Assembly: GCA_001769975.1 (NCBI GenBank)
Contig: MEPW01000011.1
Coordinates: 1 to 53,652 of the forward strand
Length of the DNA stretch: 53,652 nucleotides
Reading direction: 5' to 3'
Origin: Bdellovibrionales bacterium RIFOXYA1_FULL_36_14
Lineage (GTDB): Bacteria; Bdellovibrionota; Bacteriovoracia; Bacteriovoracales; Bacteriovoracaceae
The notes below the pieces were generated by a model. It worked only from the letters and a program-made list of their open reading frames with translations. It did not search any database and was not told the DNA's origin. A program made the translations under genes and the position numbers. Positions 1-7,987 of this stretch are shown here, one piece after another; positions within the stretch are counted from its first letter, which is position 1, and every line of letters begins with the position of its first letter.

Positions 1-836
1 TCATCCCGCTGTTTGGACACTTAAGCTTGAAGGCAATTAGAATATCTCATGGACATGCTTTAATAAGTCATTTGAAAAAACTTAATTTAGGCAATGTTCG
101 AATTAACTTTTGTATTCGTCACTTCAAGCAAGTTTTAAATGATGCTGTTAAATGGGAGTATCTAATTAAAAACCCCTTATATAACTTGGAAAAACTAAAA
201 GAAGACCCGAGAAGTGAAACCTACTGGCTTCCAAATGAAATCATCCAATTTCTCAATGCCAATCATAACCATGAGTTTTATGAATTGTTTGTAATTGCTT
301 TAAACACAGGACTAAGACGATCCGAACTAATGGGGCTTCAATGGAATAAGATTGATTTCCAAAATGAACACATTGAAATTTCCAGCATAAGAGATAGATA
401 CGGATTAAAGGACACAACCAAAACCGGAAAGATACGCTACGTCCCTGCCAACAAAGCTACTCTCGAAGCTTTATTACAGCTTAGGAAAGAGAATAGAAGC
501 ATGGATTATGTGTTTGTTCACCGAGATGGAAAACTCCCCGATATAACCCATATTACAGCTAGAATTTTTTTCAAAGCAATTGAAACGGCAAACGTTAAAA
601 AAATCCGCTTCCATGACTTACGAACTTCATTTTCTGCTAACTTTTGTATGAACGGAGGAGACATATACACTCTTAGTAAAATACTTGGGCACAGCTCAGT
701 CGAGATGACTTCTAAAAAGTATGCTCATCTACATCCAAGCTATTTAAAAAAAGCAGTTGGAATAATCGAATTTAAAGCTGATAGCTCATATTTAGCTCAC
801 GCCAATCTAAAAGTCGTTCAATCTGTTGGAATGTAA
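1..836 (+). CDS. Tyrosine recombinase / phage-type integrase (5' end cut by window)
   Basis: Site-specific recombinase of the tyrosine integrase family, which cuts and rejoins DNA to insert or excise mobile elements. The reading frame is open to the left edge, so the TTG at 27 is unlikely to be the real start and the N-terminal arm-binding region is outside the window. Counting from that TTG, all the catalytic residues are visible: Arg97 in TGLRRSE, a beta-region Lys in KTGKIRYVP, His196-x-x-Arg199 in FHDLR, His222 in GHSS and nucleophile Tyr232 in KKYAHLH. The SAM-like core-binding domain (KQVLNDAVKWEYLIKNP) precedes the catalytic domain. It ends 15 bases before the 3' end of tRNA-Ser(GGA), the usual place for an integrase of an element that targets a tRNA gene. 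The active site looks intact; the target is inferred. Confidence 0.9.
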   Translation, partial: IPLFGHLSLKAIRISHGHALISHLKKLNLGNVRINFCIRHFKQVLNDAVKWEYLIKNPLYNLEKLKEDPRSETYWLPNEIIQFLNANHNHEFYELFVIALNTGLRRSELMGLQWNKIDFQNEHIEISSIRDRYGLKDTTKTGKIRYVPANKATLEALLQLRKENRSMDYVFVHRDGKLPDITHITARIFFKAIETANVKKIRFHDLRTSFSANFCMNGGDIYTLSKILGHSSVEMTSKKYAHLHPSYLKKAVGIIEFKADSSYLAHANLKVVQSVGM

Positions 837-851
837 GAGGATTTTTTAAGA

Positions 852-941
852 TGGCGGAGAACATGGGATTCGAACCCACGGTAGAGTTTCCCCTACACAC
901 GCTTTCCAAGCGTGCACCTTAAACCACTCGGCCAATTCTCC
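852..941 (-). tRNA. tRNA-Ser(GGA)
   Basis: Complete type II tRNA with long variable arm. The acceptor stem pairs GGAGAAT with GTTCTCC, the discriminator is G and CCA is encoded. The anticodon arm is CACGC-TTGGAAA-GCGTG, giving anticodon GGA. On the upstream side for this strand there is a TAATAC sequence followed by a very GC-rich patch (1019-1032), reminiscent of the GC-rich discriminator of stable-RNA promoters, although it lies about 80 bases upstream of the mature 5' end. The 3' end faces the integrase gene and may be an attachment site. Confidence 0.97.
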
Positions 942-1105
942 GCATTGTGTTCAAAAAACACCTATTAAATTAACATAAAAAATAAATGACTACTATTGAA
1001 AAAGTTTAAAATAACCAAGCGGCCCGGCGCGGTATTAAAAATTATTGAATATTTTCTCACCCTCAAGTAACTTAATTATAGCAACTATCGTAATCGAGAA
1101 AAAAT

Positions 1106-1870
1106 ATGAATAAGCGCCCTACTGTCAGTGTATTAGTCCCAGTTTACAACGAGGAAAAAACCATTACGGAAGTCCTTAACAAGCTTTCTGAGCTTAGTTA
1201 CATCGACGAAATAATCGTCGTTAACGACTGCTCTATAGATCAAACCGAAAAGGCTATATTAAATTTAAACTCTCCCAAGCTCAAATATTTCAAACTACCC
1301 ACCAATCAGGGAAAAACTGCGGCAATATGTAAAGCTAAAGAACTGGCTACCAAAGACGTTTTGATCATCCAAGATGCGGACTTGGAATATGATCCCGAGG
1401 AACTTATTGATGTGTTAAATCCAATTTTTTCTAATAGGGCCGATGTCGTGTATGGAAGTAGATTTCTGGTTAAAAAAACATCTAGGGTTCTTTATTATTA
1501 CCACTTTCTTGCCAATAAGGGCCTTACCTGCCTTTCCAATTTGCTAACTAATATTAATTTCACGGATATTGAAACCTGTTACAAAGCGTTTAGAAGAGAG
1601 ATTTTCCAACCAATGCCTTTAACCAGCAAAGGTTTTGGAATGGAAGTTGAAATTACTGCTATGGTATCTAAATTACCCATTAGAATTTATGAAGTACCCA
1701 TTTCATATTATGGACGAACTTACGACGAGGGTAAAAAAATTGGAAAAATTGACGGTATAATGGCGTTGTTTTATATCTTGTACTACAATATCCTGACCCC
1801 ATTTTTAAAAACTCACCGGGATTACTTAACTAAATTAAAAAAAGAGATTCGTGAAAATAAATTGCTTTAA
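1106..1870 (+). CDS. Family 2 glycosyltransferase, polyprenyl-phosphate sugar transferase-like
   Basis: A 254-aa GT-A fold glycosyltransferase of family GT2, most like dolichyl-phosphate mannose synthase and bacterial ArnC/DPM1-type enzymes that load a sugar from a nucleotide donor onto a polyprenyl phosphate at the membrane. Visible motifs are the N-terminal VSVLVPVYNEEKTI nucleotide-binding strand, Asp41 in VVNDCSID, NQGKTAAICKA, the metal-binding QDAD (Asp90 and Asp92) and VVYGSRF. No C-terminal membrane helices are present, so this is the short soluble or peripheral type. The start at 1106 has a GAGAAA-like ribosome site. It stands alone and converges with tadA, with only 2 bases between the stops. 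Donor and acceptor are unknown; the GT22 mannosyltransferase at 4316-5800 could use its product, but that link is inference. Confidence 0.85.
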   Translation: MNKRPTVSVLVPVYNEEKTITEVLNKLSELSYIDEIIVVNDCSIDQTEKAILNLNSPKLKYFKLPTNQGKTAAICKAKELATKDVLIIQDADLEYDPEELIDVLNPIFSNRADVVYGSRFLVKKTSRVLYYYHFLANKGLTCLSNLLTNINFTDIETCYKAFRREIFQPMPLTSKGFGMEVEITAMVSKLPIRIYEVPISYYGRTYDEGKKIGKIDGIMALFYILYYNILTPFLKTHRDYLTKLKKEIRENKLL

Positions 1871-1872
1871 CT

Positions 1873-2328
1873 TTATTTTCTCTTTGATTTAAAAAAATCT
1901 CGCAACAACGCCCCACAATCATCTTCTATTAGCCCACCCACTATCGGAAAGCTGTGATTGAGCCTATGATCTTTACTAAAGTTATATCCCAGACTGATCG
2001 CCCCCCCTTTACTATCGTAGGCACCGAACACCAATCTTTTTATTCTGGCGGAAATTAGAGCAGCCATACACATAATACAAGGTTCAAGAGTTACATAAAA
2101 AGTATAGTCGCACAGTCTCCACGACTTATTATTTTTTGATATAAAATCGATAGCATCCAATTCAGCATGACCAAAAATACTGAAATTTCTCTCTCGTACA
2201 TTATGCGATTTACAAATTATTAAATTTTTTGAATCAACAACGACCACACCCACGGGAACTTCATTAATTGAATAGGCGGTTTGAGCTTCTTTAAGGGCTA
2301 GCTGCATGTAATAAAAATCACTGTTCAA
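1873..2328 (-). CDS. tadA: tRNA-specific adenosine deaminase
   Basis: Converts A34 to inosine at the wobble position of tRNA-Arg(ACG), letting one tRNA read CGU, CGC and CGA. The cytidine-deaminase fold zinc site is complete: His54-Ala-Glu56 and Pro83-Cys84-x-x-Cys87 (HAE, PCIMC), matching E. coli TadA spacing. The N-terminus aligns with E. coli TadA when started at the TTG at 2328 (NSDFYYMQLALKEAQ), which overlaps the stop of the upstream gene as TTGA; an ATG seven codons in is a possible alternative. The 151-aa length is typical. It is translationally coupled to the PilZ-like gene. Its tRNA substrate is encoded 1.8 kb away at 4170-4246. Confidence 0.93.
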   Translation of the reverse strand: MNSDFYYMQLALKEAQTAYSINEVPVGVVVVDSKNLIICKSHNVRERNFSIFGHAELDAIDFISKNNKSWRLCDYTFYVTLEPCIMCMAALISARIKRLVFGAYDSKGGAISLGYNFSKDHRLNHSFPIVGGLIEDDCGALLRDFFKSKRK

Positions 2329-3071
2329 ACATGTTCCTGTCTTTCATCTAGCTTATGGTATTTTGATTTTTTATTGGAGCTTTTCTTATTTTCAAAAAAA
2401 CGACATAAACTTAAAAAATTATTTCGATCATCTGGTTTATTAAAATGGAACTTAACTCCATAAACAATCCCACGTCCAAGCGTATTAAACCTTTTACTAA
2501 CTACTTCCGCCACCAACTCAATATTTCCCTCAAGTGTCTTTAAATCAATAATCGATCCGGTTTTTATACTCTCAAATAAAACCACACAACCTGCATTTCT
2601 TCGAATATCTGTAAGTCTTCCTGAAAATTTTTTTTCACCTGCCAATATTTCAATTTTCAAATCATCCCTATAACGAAAATCATACTCCCACCAGCTCACC
2701 CGGGGGTAATAAAGCGGAGAAGAAATATAATAACACTCTACTAACAAGCTTAAGAGTGCAAAAAAATAAAGCCAGCTAATAGGCAGATAACTATATGTAA
2801 ATAAGCCTTGCCAAAAACCAATTAACATATAAATCAAAATAAAAAAAGAAAAGGTCCAAAAGGTGTAATAGAAATTCTTCATCATTTTGAAGTACATTTT
2901 ATAAATAAAAATAAAAAAAATAGTTTTGAATAAGGCACCAAACATACCAATATAGCCGTTTACAAATTCAACGAGAAGAAGAACCAATAAAATAATAAAA
3001 TGGCAGTAATGAAGAACAACGATTCTATCAAAATCTTTTTTAAGTTTGAAATCAATGAATTTGATTTTCAT
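2325..3071 (-). CDS. Multi-pass membrane protein with C-terminal PilZ-like domain
   Basis: A 248-aa protein with about four hydrophobic segments in the first 115 residues, then a soluble domain of about 110 residues that looks like PilZ, the c-di-GMP receptor fold. After YYPRVSWWEYDFRYR (arginines at 133 and 135) come beta strands KIEILAG, FSGRLTDIRRNAG (154-161), CVVLFESI, and GIVYGVKFHF. The canonical c-di-GMP signature is RxxxR plus D/N-x-S-x-x-G; here the second motif reads DIRRNAG, with Ser missing and one residue extra, so binding is doubtful. The arrangement recalls the membrane-PilZ end of cellulose synthase BcsA without the glycosyltransferase. It overlaps tadA by 4 bases. PilZ-like fold moderately sure; function unknown. 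Confidence 0.6.
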   Translation of the reverse strand: MKIKFIDFKLKKDFDRIVVLHYCHFIILLVLLLVEFVNGYIGMFGALFKTIFFIFIYKMYFKMMKNFYYTFWTFSFFILIYMLIGFWQGLFTYSYLPISWLYFFALLSLLVECYYISSPLYYPRVSWWEYDFRYRDDLKIEILAGEKKFSGRLTDIRRNAGCVVLFESIKTGSIIDLKTLEGNIELVAEVVSKRFNTLGRGIVYGVKFHFNKPDDRNNFLSLCRFFENKKSSNKKSKYHKLDERQEHV

Positions 3072-3123
3072 AAATTACCTAATGATATTTTAACTTACTT
3101 GATAAAATAAACAAGCAATTTTG

Positions 3124-4146
3124 TTATTTAGCCATGATTTCTGGATAAACCAAAATTCCTTCAGTTAGATTTATATTAAGAATAACTACGACGGGTATTT
3201 CCAAAGCGTCCATATATCCCAAAACAAGTGCCATATTAGTGATTTCCGTTTCAGCATAGTCTCCACCAATTTCCACATCAGTTAAGTTCACCCTTTGAGG
3301 ATAAGCATTCCGAAGTTGTTCAAAAGTATAAAAATTATCTTTCCCTCCGGCTTGACTGTAAACGCTGTAGCTATGAACACCACCTATTCCATAAATGTTT
3401 CTTTTCTGCTTAATTACATCTTTCAATTTAGAGGAAACTTTGACGAGCGCGTCTGTCTTGGCAATCAGTACAGCTTTATCAAAGTTTTTAGCTCCTAGGG
3501 GGTTGGGAGAACGCACAGCTTTTAAATCTTTCTTTTTAATTTGGGTGATAACTTGATCCTTAAAACTTATTGCCCCTACGTCACCAAGATAGGTCTCAAA
3601 CTTATCATCTTTCGTAGTAGAGATCTGCATGCTAGCACCTCCAATATCCCAGACAATAATTTCTTCAGGCTTTTTCCCCGTAACTGCAGCCACTGAGTAA
3701 AGTCCGACCTCGGCTTCTTTAGATTGATTAATTATTTCAACATTTATCCCAATTTCACTTTTAATTTTTGAAAAAAAATAAATTGCGTTATTTGCCGTTC
3801 TAAAAGCAGAGGTACCAACTCCGACAACGGTATCAGGAGAAAATTTTTTAATTTTATCTGATATTTTTTTAATTTCTTGAAATCCAATTTCTTGAATTTC
3901 ATCGCTAAACATGTCATCTTTACCTGATTTCTTTAATTGCAGATCCTCTTTAAATGGAATCGGAATCTCTTCTTGATAAAGATTCTCTATAATAACTTTT
4001 TTACATAAATCAACTTTAGCAATTTTTACTTTTGTACTGCCTGAACCAATATCTAAAGCGGCTCTGGTTTTTAAACAATCATTTTTTGGTTTTACACAAG
4101 ATACTAGAATAAGAGAAAAAAAAATGAACAATAATTTGTTCGACAT
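3124..4146 (-). CDS. Lipoprotein of the Ppx/GppA phosphatase fold
   Basis: A 340-aa member of the exopolyphosphatase/guanosine pentaphosphate phosphohydrolase family, which hydrolyses phosphoanhydride bonds in polyphosphate or pppGpp. Phosphate-1 motif DIGSGSTKVKIA starts at residue 32; VGVGTSAFRTANNA, a catalytic-Glu-type segment (INQSKEAEVGLYSV), the phosphate-2 loop VWDIGGASMQIS and the adenosine-type motif YGIGGVHS follow. The N-terminus is a lipoprotein signal ending LVSC, with lipidated Cys17 followed by Val. Known Ppx and GppA enzymes are cytoplasmic, so export and membrane anchoring are odd. Only the N-terminal two-lobe ASKHA core is present; the C-terminal HD domain of long Ppx is absent. 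It lies 23 bases downstream of tRNA-Arg on the same strand. Substrate unknown. Confidence 0.82.
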   Translation of the reverse strand: MSNKLLFIFFSLILVSCVKPKNDCLKTRAALDIGSGSTKVKIAKVDLCKKVIIENLYQEEIPIPFKEDLQLKKSGKDDMFSDEIQEIGFQEIKKISDKIKKFSPDTVVGVGTSAFRTANNAIYFFSKIKSEIGINVEIINQSKEAEVGLYSVAAVTGKKPEEIIVWDIGGASMQISTTKDDKFETYLGDVGAISFKDQVITQIKKKDLKAVRSPNPLGAKNFDKAVLIAKTDALVKVSSKLKDVIKQKRNIYGIGGVHSYSVYSQAGGKDNFYTFEQLRNAYPQRVNLTDVEIGGDYAETEITNMALVLGYMDALEIPVVVILNINLTEGILVYPEIMAK

Positions 4147-4169
4147 GAAAACCTCGGTAGGATTTTTAA

Positions 4170-4246
4170 TGGCGCAACCGACACGATTCGAACGTGTGAC
4201 CTCCTGATTCGTAGTCAGGTGCTCTATCCAACTAAGCTACGGTTGC
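4170..4246 (-). tRNA. tRNA-Arg(ACG)
   Basis: Complete tRNA: acceptor GCAACCG pairs with CGGTTGC, discriminator G, encoded CCA, anticodon arm CTGA(C)-TACGAA-TCAG giving anticodon ACG, and T arm CACACG-TTCGAAT-CGTGT. The A34 is the target of TadA, which is encoded nearby at 1873-2328. Probably co-transcribed with the Ppx/GppA lipoprotein gene directly downstream. Confidence 0.97.
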
Positions 4247-4315
4247 GTTTAAACCCTAACTTCAACTTACAATGAGTATATCGGATTTTCAAGATCTTAT
4301 ACATATTTTAATAAT

Positions 4316-5800
4316 TTATTCACAAAAAAATAAGGCCCAAAACCTCGATCGCTCCGCCCATTTGAAATAGTTAAGCTTTAAAGTGAATTGTGGATAGCTA
4401 CTATACTTTAAAACACATTGATTCTGGTTTAAAAACGCTAATATTCGATCGCCTTTGCTCACAAAAATCCAACCCTTTTGGTTTTCAAGATTTTCATAAT
4501 TATTAATATATTTCATTTCTAAAAGCTTACTTTTATAAAAGTTAAGGGGTAACCCCAGCATAGTATAAGGATTTTCTTCTGTATAATTGATTAAGGTTAT
4601 CTTGTTATCATACACAAATTCATACATACCAACCACTGACTTAGCTGAACGAAATAGCACACCAATCAACAAAATACAGTTCACGACTAAGCATAGTTTT
4701 AAAAACCACAGACCTTTTTGCAAATATTTTGCGGGCAATATTTTATTCATCTCAACTAATACGATAGGCGTAAGTGGCGCAATTGGAATAAGATAACGAA
4801 AAGCTTTGGCAGCTATAATTGAGTGAATTAACACGAGCGGTAATGTCCCAAACGTAACAGGATGCTTAGGCCTTTTAAACCAAAATATCAACCATGCAGG
4901 AACCACTAACAAACTAATTGGTAATACTACTCGTGTAAAAGATTTAGTTATAAAGTAATACCAAGGTGCCGTAGGAAAATTAGACGCTTTATCTTGTATA
5001 ATGTTTTGATCTAAATAATTCCAGGCAGCCACCGTCCATTCTCCATAACCCCATCGATCTACTGGTATTTCTAAAAGAACAGCAACCACAACACCCAGGG
5101 CAAGAAGAGCAATTTTAATAACACTGCTTTTTCCCCAAATTATATACCAAATCCAAGTAAATAAAATTACAAATCCCATTTGATAACGAAAAGTAAAAGA
5201 CAGGCCCATAATAAAACCGATAATTAACAACCACCAAGGAGAGATTTCATTACGTTTTTTTTCCAAAACGTTAACAATAATCAACATACTTAAACCAGTG
5301 AGAAAAAAACTTGAGCTAAGAGCTTCTGATGAAGGTCTTGCGTGAATAAAAGGGATAAAATACGTAATACATAGCAATCGAATGGCCCACATTCTCTCAA
5401 TTTTTTTATCAAATAAAAAAAAGGCAGCTAGAGAAACTAAAATTATGGAAACCCAACCGATTATTGACGAGAACAGGCGGGCAATCGTAGCAAGAGTAAA
5501 AGGATTATCAATGCCTAAATAGATAAATGGCTTAAACAAAAGATAGTAGAGACCTGGCTGCGTCCAGCTTCTCATTTTGAAACGATACTCCCAAGGCAAA
5601 ACATCAAAAGTAGTCTTTCCAAGTTTCGCTCCTAAAAATTCCAAAATTTGCCACTGCTCATCGAAATGAAGAAAACCGGTACTAAATACAGCACAGATGA
5701 CATGAAGCCCAAGTCCAATCAACAACCATTTTCTTAGAAAGTAAATTTCATCATTTTCGACCGAGATATCTCTTAAAAGCTTGGATAATTTCTGATACAT
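4316..5800 (-). CDS. GT22-type (Alg9/PIG-B-like) membrane mannosyltransferase
   Basis: A 494-aa polytopic GT-C glycosyltransferase. The first periplasmic loop carries the family signature HFDEQWQ (His45, Asp47, Glu48), then LPWEYRFKMRSWTQPGLYYL, matching the H-x-D-E...WEY...RS...P pattern of the Alg9-like mannosyltransferases that use lipid-linked sugar donors. About ten hydrophobic helices follow and the C-terminal 110 residues are a soluble domain. The start at 5800 is the first ATG after the divergent promoter region. It is divergent from the methyltransferase at 5852, with only 51 bases between starts. A role in building a cell-surface glycan or glycolipid is likely; linkage and acceptor cannot be read from sequence. 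Confidence 0.8.
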   Translation of the reverse strand: MYQKLSKLLRDISVENDEIYFLRKWLLIGLGLHVICAVFSTGFLHFDEQWQILEFLGAKLGKTTFDVLPWEYRFKMRSWTQPGLYYLLFKPFIYLGIDNPFTLATIARLFSSIIGWVSIILVSLAAFFLFDKKIERMWAIRLLCITYFIPFIHARPSSEALSSSFFLTGLSMLIIVNVLEKKRNEISPWWLLIIGFIMGLSFTFRYQMGFVILFTWIWYIIWGKSSVIKIALLALGVVVAVLLEIPVDRWGYGEWTVAAWNYLDQNIIQDKASNFPTAPWYYFITKSFTRVVLPISLLVVPAWLIFWFKRPKHPVTFGTLPLVLIHSIIAAKAFRYLIPIAPLTPIVLVEMNKILPAKYLQKGLWFLKLCLVVNCILLIGVLFRSAKSVVGMYEFVYDNKITLINYTEENPYTMLGLPLNFYKSKLLEMKYINNYENLENQKGWIFVSKGDRILAFLNQNQCVLKYSSYPQFTLKLNYFKWAERSRFWALFFCE

Positions 5801-5851
5801 TGCTTGATCTTATAAGAGTATTTATATATTTTCCATAAAAAAGGTTAATTC

Positions 5852-6973
5852 ATGATTTATATAGTTAGTTTTTTTAGACGTATAAAATTCAAATCCGCAT
5901 TTAATTTTTCATTTATTATCGCGCTTGGCTCCCTTGTTGTAACCAGACAACTTGATACTGCAATCTTCACTTTGACTACATCGGTTTTTATATTTCAATT
6001 TGTATCAAAACTTGTCAATTGGTGGGATAGATCCAAAAAAACTGATCTGCCTTGCCCCATGTGTTCATATGAACACAGTGTTCTTTTATATCCATCCAAG
6101 AAAAAACCTTCTGATAAAAATTCTTTGGGTAGTTATGCCTGCAGCTCTTTTGACCATGGTAAATATCCTGATATTCGCTTTTGTCCCATATGCAAAAATG
6201 GTTTTTTATCTCATCTTATAAGCAAGGATCGTAACGATGTTATCAATTCAGGGTTTAAAATGTATGAATCTGTAATTGATTCAACTTATATCGAAAATAT
6301 TAAATCACGCTATAAAACCTACGAAAACATTATTCAAAAATATAACCCTTATTTTAAAAATAAGAATATTCTAGAAATTGGAAGCTACTACGGAGTTTTT
6401 ATCAATGAAGTTCAAAGTATCGCCAAGTCTTTCACGGGAATTGAGCCCTCTACCCACGGTTGCAAATATATTAAGGATAAATATCCACATATCAACGTTA
6501 TTAATTCAAATCTTGAAAATGCAATCGCCAATAACCTTTTAGAAAATAAAAAATTTGATACCATTGTTTTATGGGATGTGATTGAGCACTTATCTTCTCC
6601 TATTGATACGCTACGATCATTAAATAAATTCCTCAATAATGGTGGACATGTTATTTTTTCAACCATCAATATTGAATCAACTTTTTCCATTGTTCTGGGA
6701 CCGTTTTGGCCTTGGTTTATGGATATGCATTATTATTACTTTTCAGATCGTGGTTATGTAGACATGCTACATCGCTCTGGATATGTAATCAAAGCTCATC
6801 ACCACTTTAAATATTTCGTCAGTATCGCTTATTTTGTTCAAAAAATTACCAGCTTGATCTTTGGTATTCAATTATCCAATAAAAATTTGCTTTCCAAATT
6901 AAATATGTCCATTCCAATTCAACTAGGTGACACGGTTTTAGTTATTGGCAAAAAAGAAATGTTATCAAATTAA
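5852..6973 (+). CDS. Membrane-anchored zinc-ribbon SAM-dependent methyltransferase
   Basis: A 373-aa class I methyltransferase. The N-terminus has one or two hydrophobic segments (residues 15-52), then a zinc-ribbon-like module with paired cysteines CPMC (68, 71) and CPIC (111, 114), then the Rossmann domain: motif I ILEIGSYYG (173-181), acidic end IEPS, FDTIVLWDVIEHLSSPIDTL (motif IV/post IV region) and a GGHVIFSTIN strand. The zinc-ribbon plus methyltransferase layout is that of sugar C-methyltransferases and related enzymes. Divergent from the GT22 enzyme, suggesting joint action in surface glycan modification. The membrane anchor at the N-terminus is unusual for the family. Substrate is inferred only. 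Confidence 0.75.
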   Translation: MIYIVSFFRRIKFKSAFNFSFIIALGSLVVTRQLDTAIFTLTTSVFIFQFVSKLVNWWDRSKKTDLPCPMCSYEHSVLLYPSKKKPSDKNSLGSYACSSFDHGKYPDIRFCPICKNGFLSHLISKDRNDVINSGFKMYESVIDSTYIENIKSRYKTYENIIQKYNPYFKNKNILEIGSYYGVFINEVQSIAKSFTGIEPSTHGCKYIKDKYPHINVINSNLENAIANNLLENKKFDTIVLWDVIEHLSSPIDTLRSLNKFLNNGGHVIFSTINIESTFSIVLGPFWPWFMDMHYYYFSDRGYVDMLHRSGYVIKAHHHFKYFVSIAYFVQKITSLIFGIQLSNKNLLSKLNMSIPIQLGDTVLVIGKKEMLSN

Positions 6974-6974
6974 A

Positions 6975-7802
6975 TTATTGGTTTTCTTTAATGGCATCAC
7001 CAACGCCCCTTAAATCTTTAGTCTGTTCCTTTGTTTTCCATAGATCATCATCCATCATGGCTTCATATACCCCAGGAATATTTTTACATTCACTTAGTTT
7101 ATTAAGTGCATAAAGTGTCGGCAAGGAAAGGGCTGGAATTTTTTTTAACAGTTCCACTTCAACCCTCTCATAAACTTTCATTTTAGTATCAACTTTTATA
7201 ACGGAATTACTCACCAATGAATCTGGCTTGACTCCATGAATTAAAAGCATTTTCGTTAAATCTTTATTCGTAATATCATCACCACATTTACATTCGAGTG
7301 CTTTAGGATTGTCCTTAAAGTAGGAAGTTAATTCTCTGCAAAGCAATGTGTTAAATTTAATATTTTTATCTTTATCATCGTTTGTACTAATAACTTCTTC
7401 CAGTGGATAACATTGTCCATCTTCGTAAGCAAAGGTAATGATTGTTTTTTTACTTGAGGCTTTTTGATTATCCTCATCACCTTTTCCGATAACCAATTTT
7501 TCAAGCCTGTTCTGTTTATCATATTTAAATTCAGCAAAAATTTTCGATGCAAATGTGGGGTTTTCTTTCATAAAAGTTACTTTCTTAAATTCGTCAAACC
7601 TTATAATTGAAAGATTGGGGGTCGCCGGAGAATTTTTGCTTAATACTACTGTACCATCCTCTTTTAAGTCCCAGGAATTTTGAAAGAAAGGTGCTCTAGC
7701 CCCAGATTTATTTTCCAAATAATCATTACAATATTTGCCCACTCTAAAACTTGCAAAAACGCTACTGCTAAAAATCAAACTTAATAAACATATAAATTTC
7801 AT
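6975..7802 (-). CDS. Secreted protein of unknown function
   Basis: Not recognised. I place the start at 7802, because a GGGGGAA ribosome site lies directly upstream and the protein then begins with a clean signal peptide (MKFICLLSLIFSSSVFA). The open frame extends 16 codons further upstream but without such support. The mature part of about 257 residues is hydrophilic and has cysteines in CKCG and CYPLEE contexts, possible disulphides in the periplasm. A GKYCNDYLENKSGARAPFF segment opens the mature protein, followed by a strand-rich middle and a helical C-terminal third. It converges with the methyltransferase gene with one base between stops and is divergent from the subtilase gene. Confidence 0.6.
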   Translation of the reverse strand: MKFICLLSLIFSSSVFASFRVGKYCNDYLENKSGARAPFFQNSWDLKEDGTVVLSKNSPATPNLSIIRFDEFKKVTFMKENPTFASKIFAEFKYDKQNRLEKLVIGKGDEDNQKASSKKTIITFAYEDGQCYPLEEVISTNDDKDKNIKFNTLLCRELTSYFKDNPKALECKCGDDITNKDLTKMLLIHGVKPDSLVSNSVIKVDTKMKVYERVEVELLKKIPALSLPTLYALNKLSECKNIPGVYEAMMDDDLWKTKEQTKDLRGVGDAIKENQ

Positions 7803-7987
7803 ATTTAAATTCCCCCAATTCTTACGAATAATATAATATTTTGGAATCAATTTTTGTATTAAATCCTTTACTTTATCCGTCTAAGTATTTTATATGACAT
7901 AGGGCTTACACATCAATGATTACCTTTTAAAACAATTCAAAATAAGGTTATAAAAATTCCAAGACGCCTTGCGCCATCAGCCTGCAT

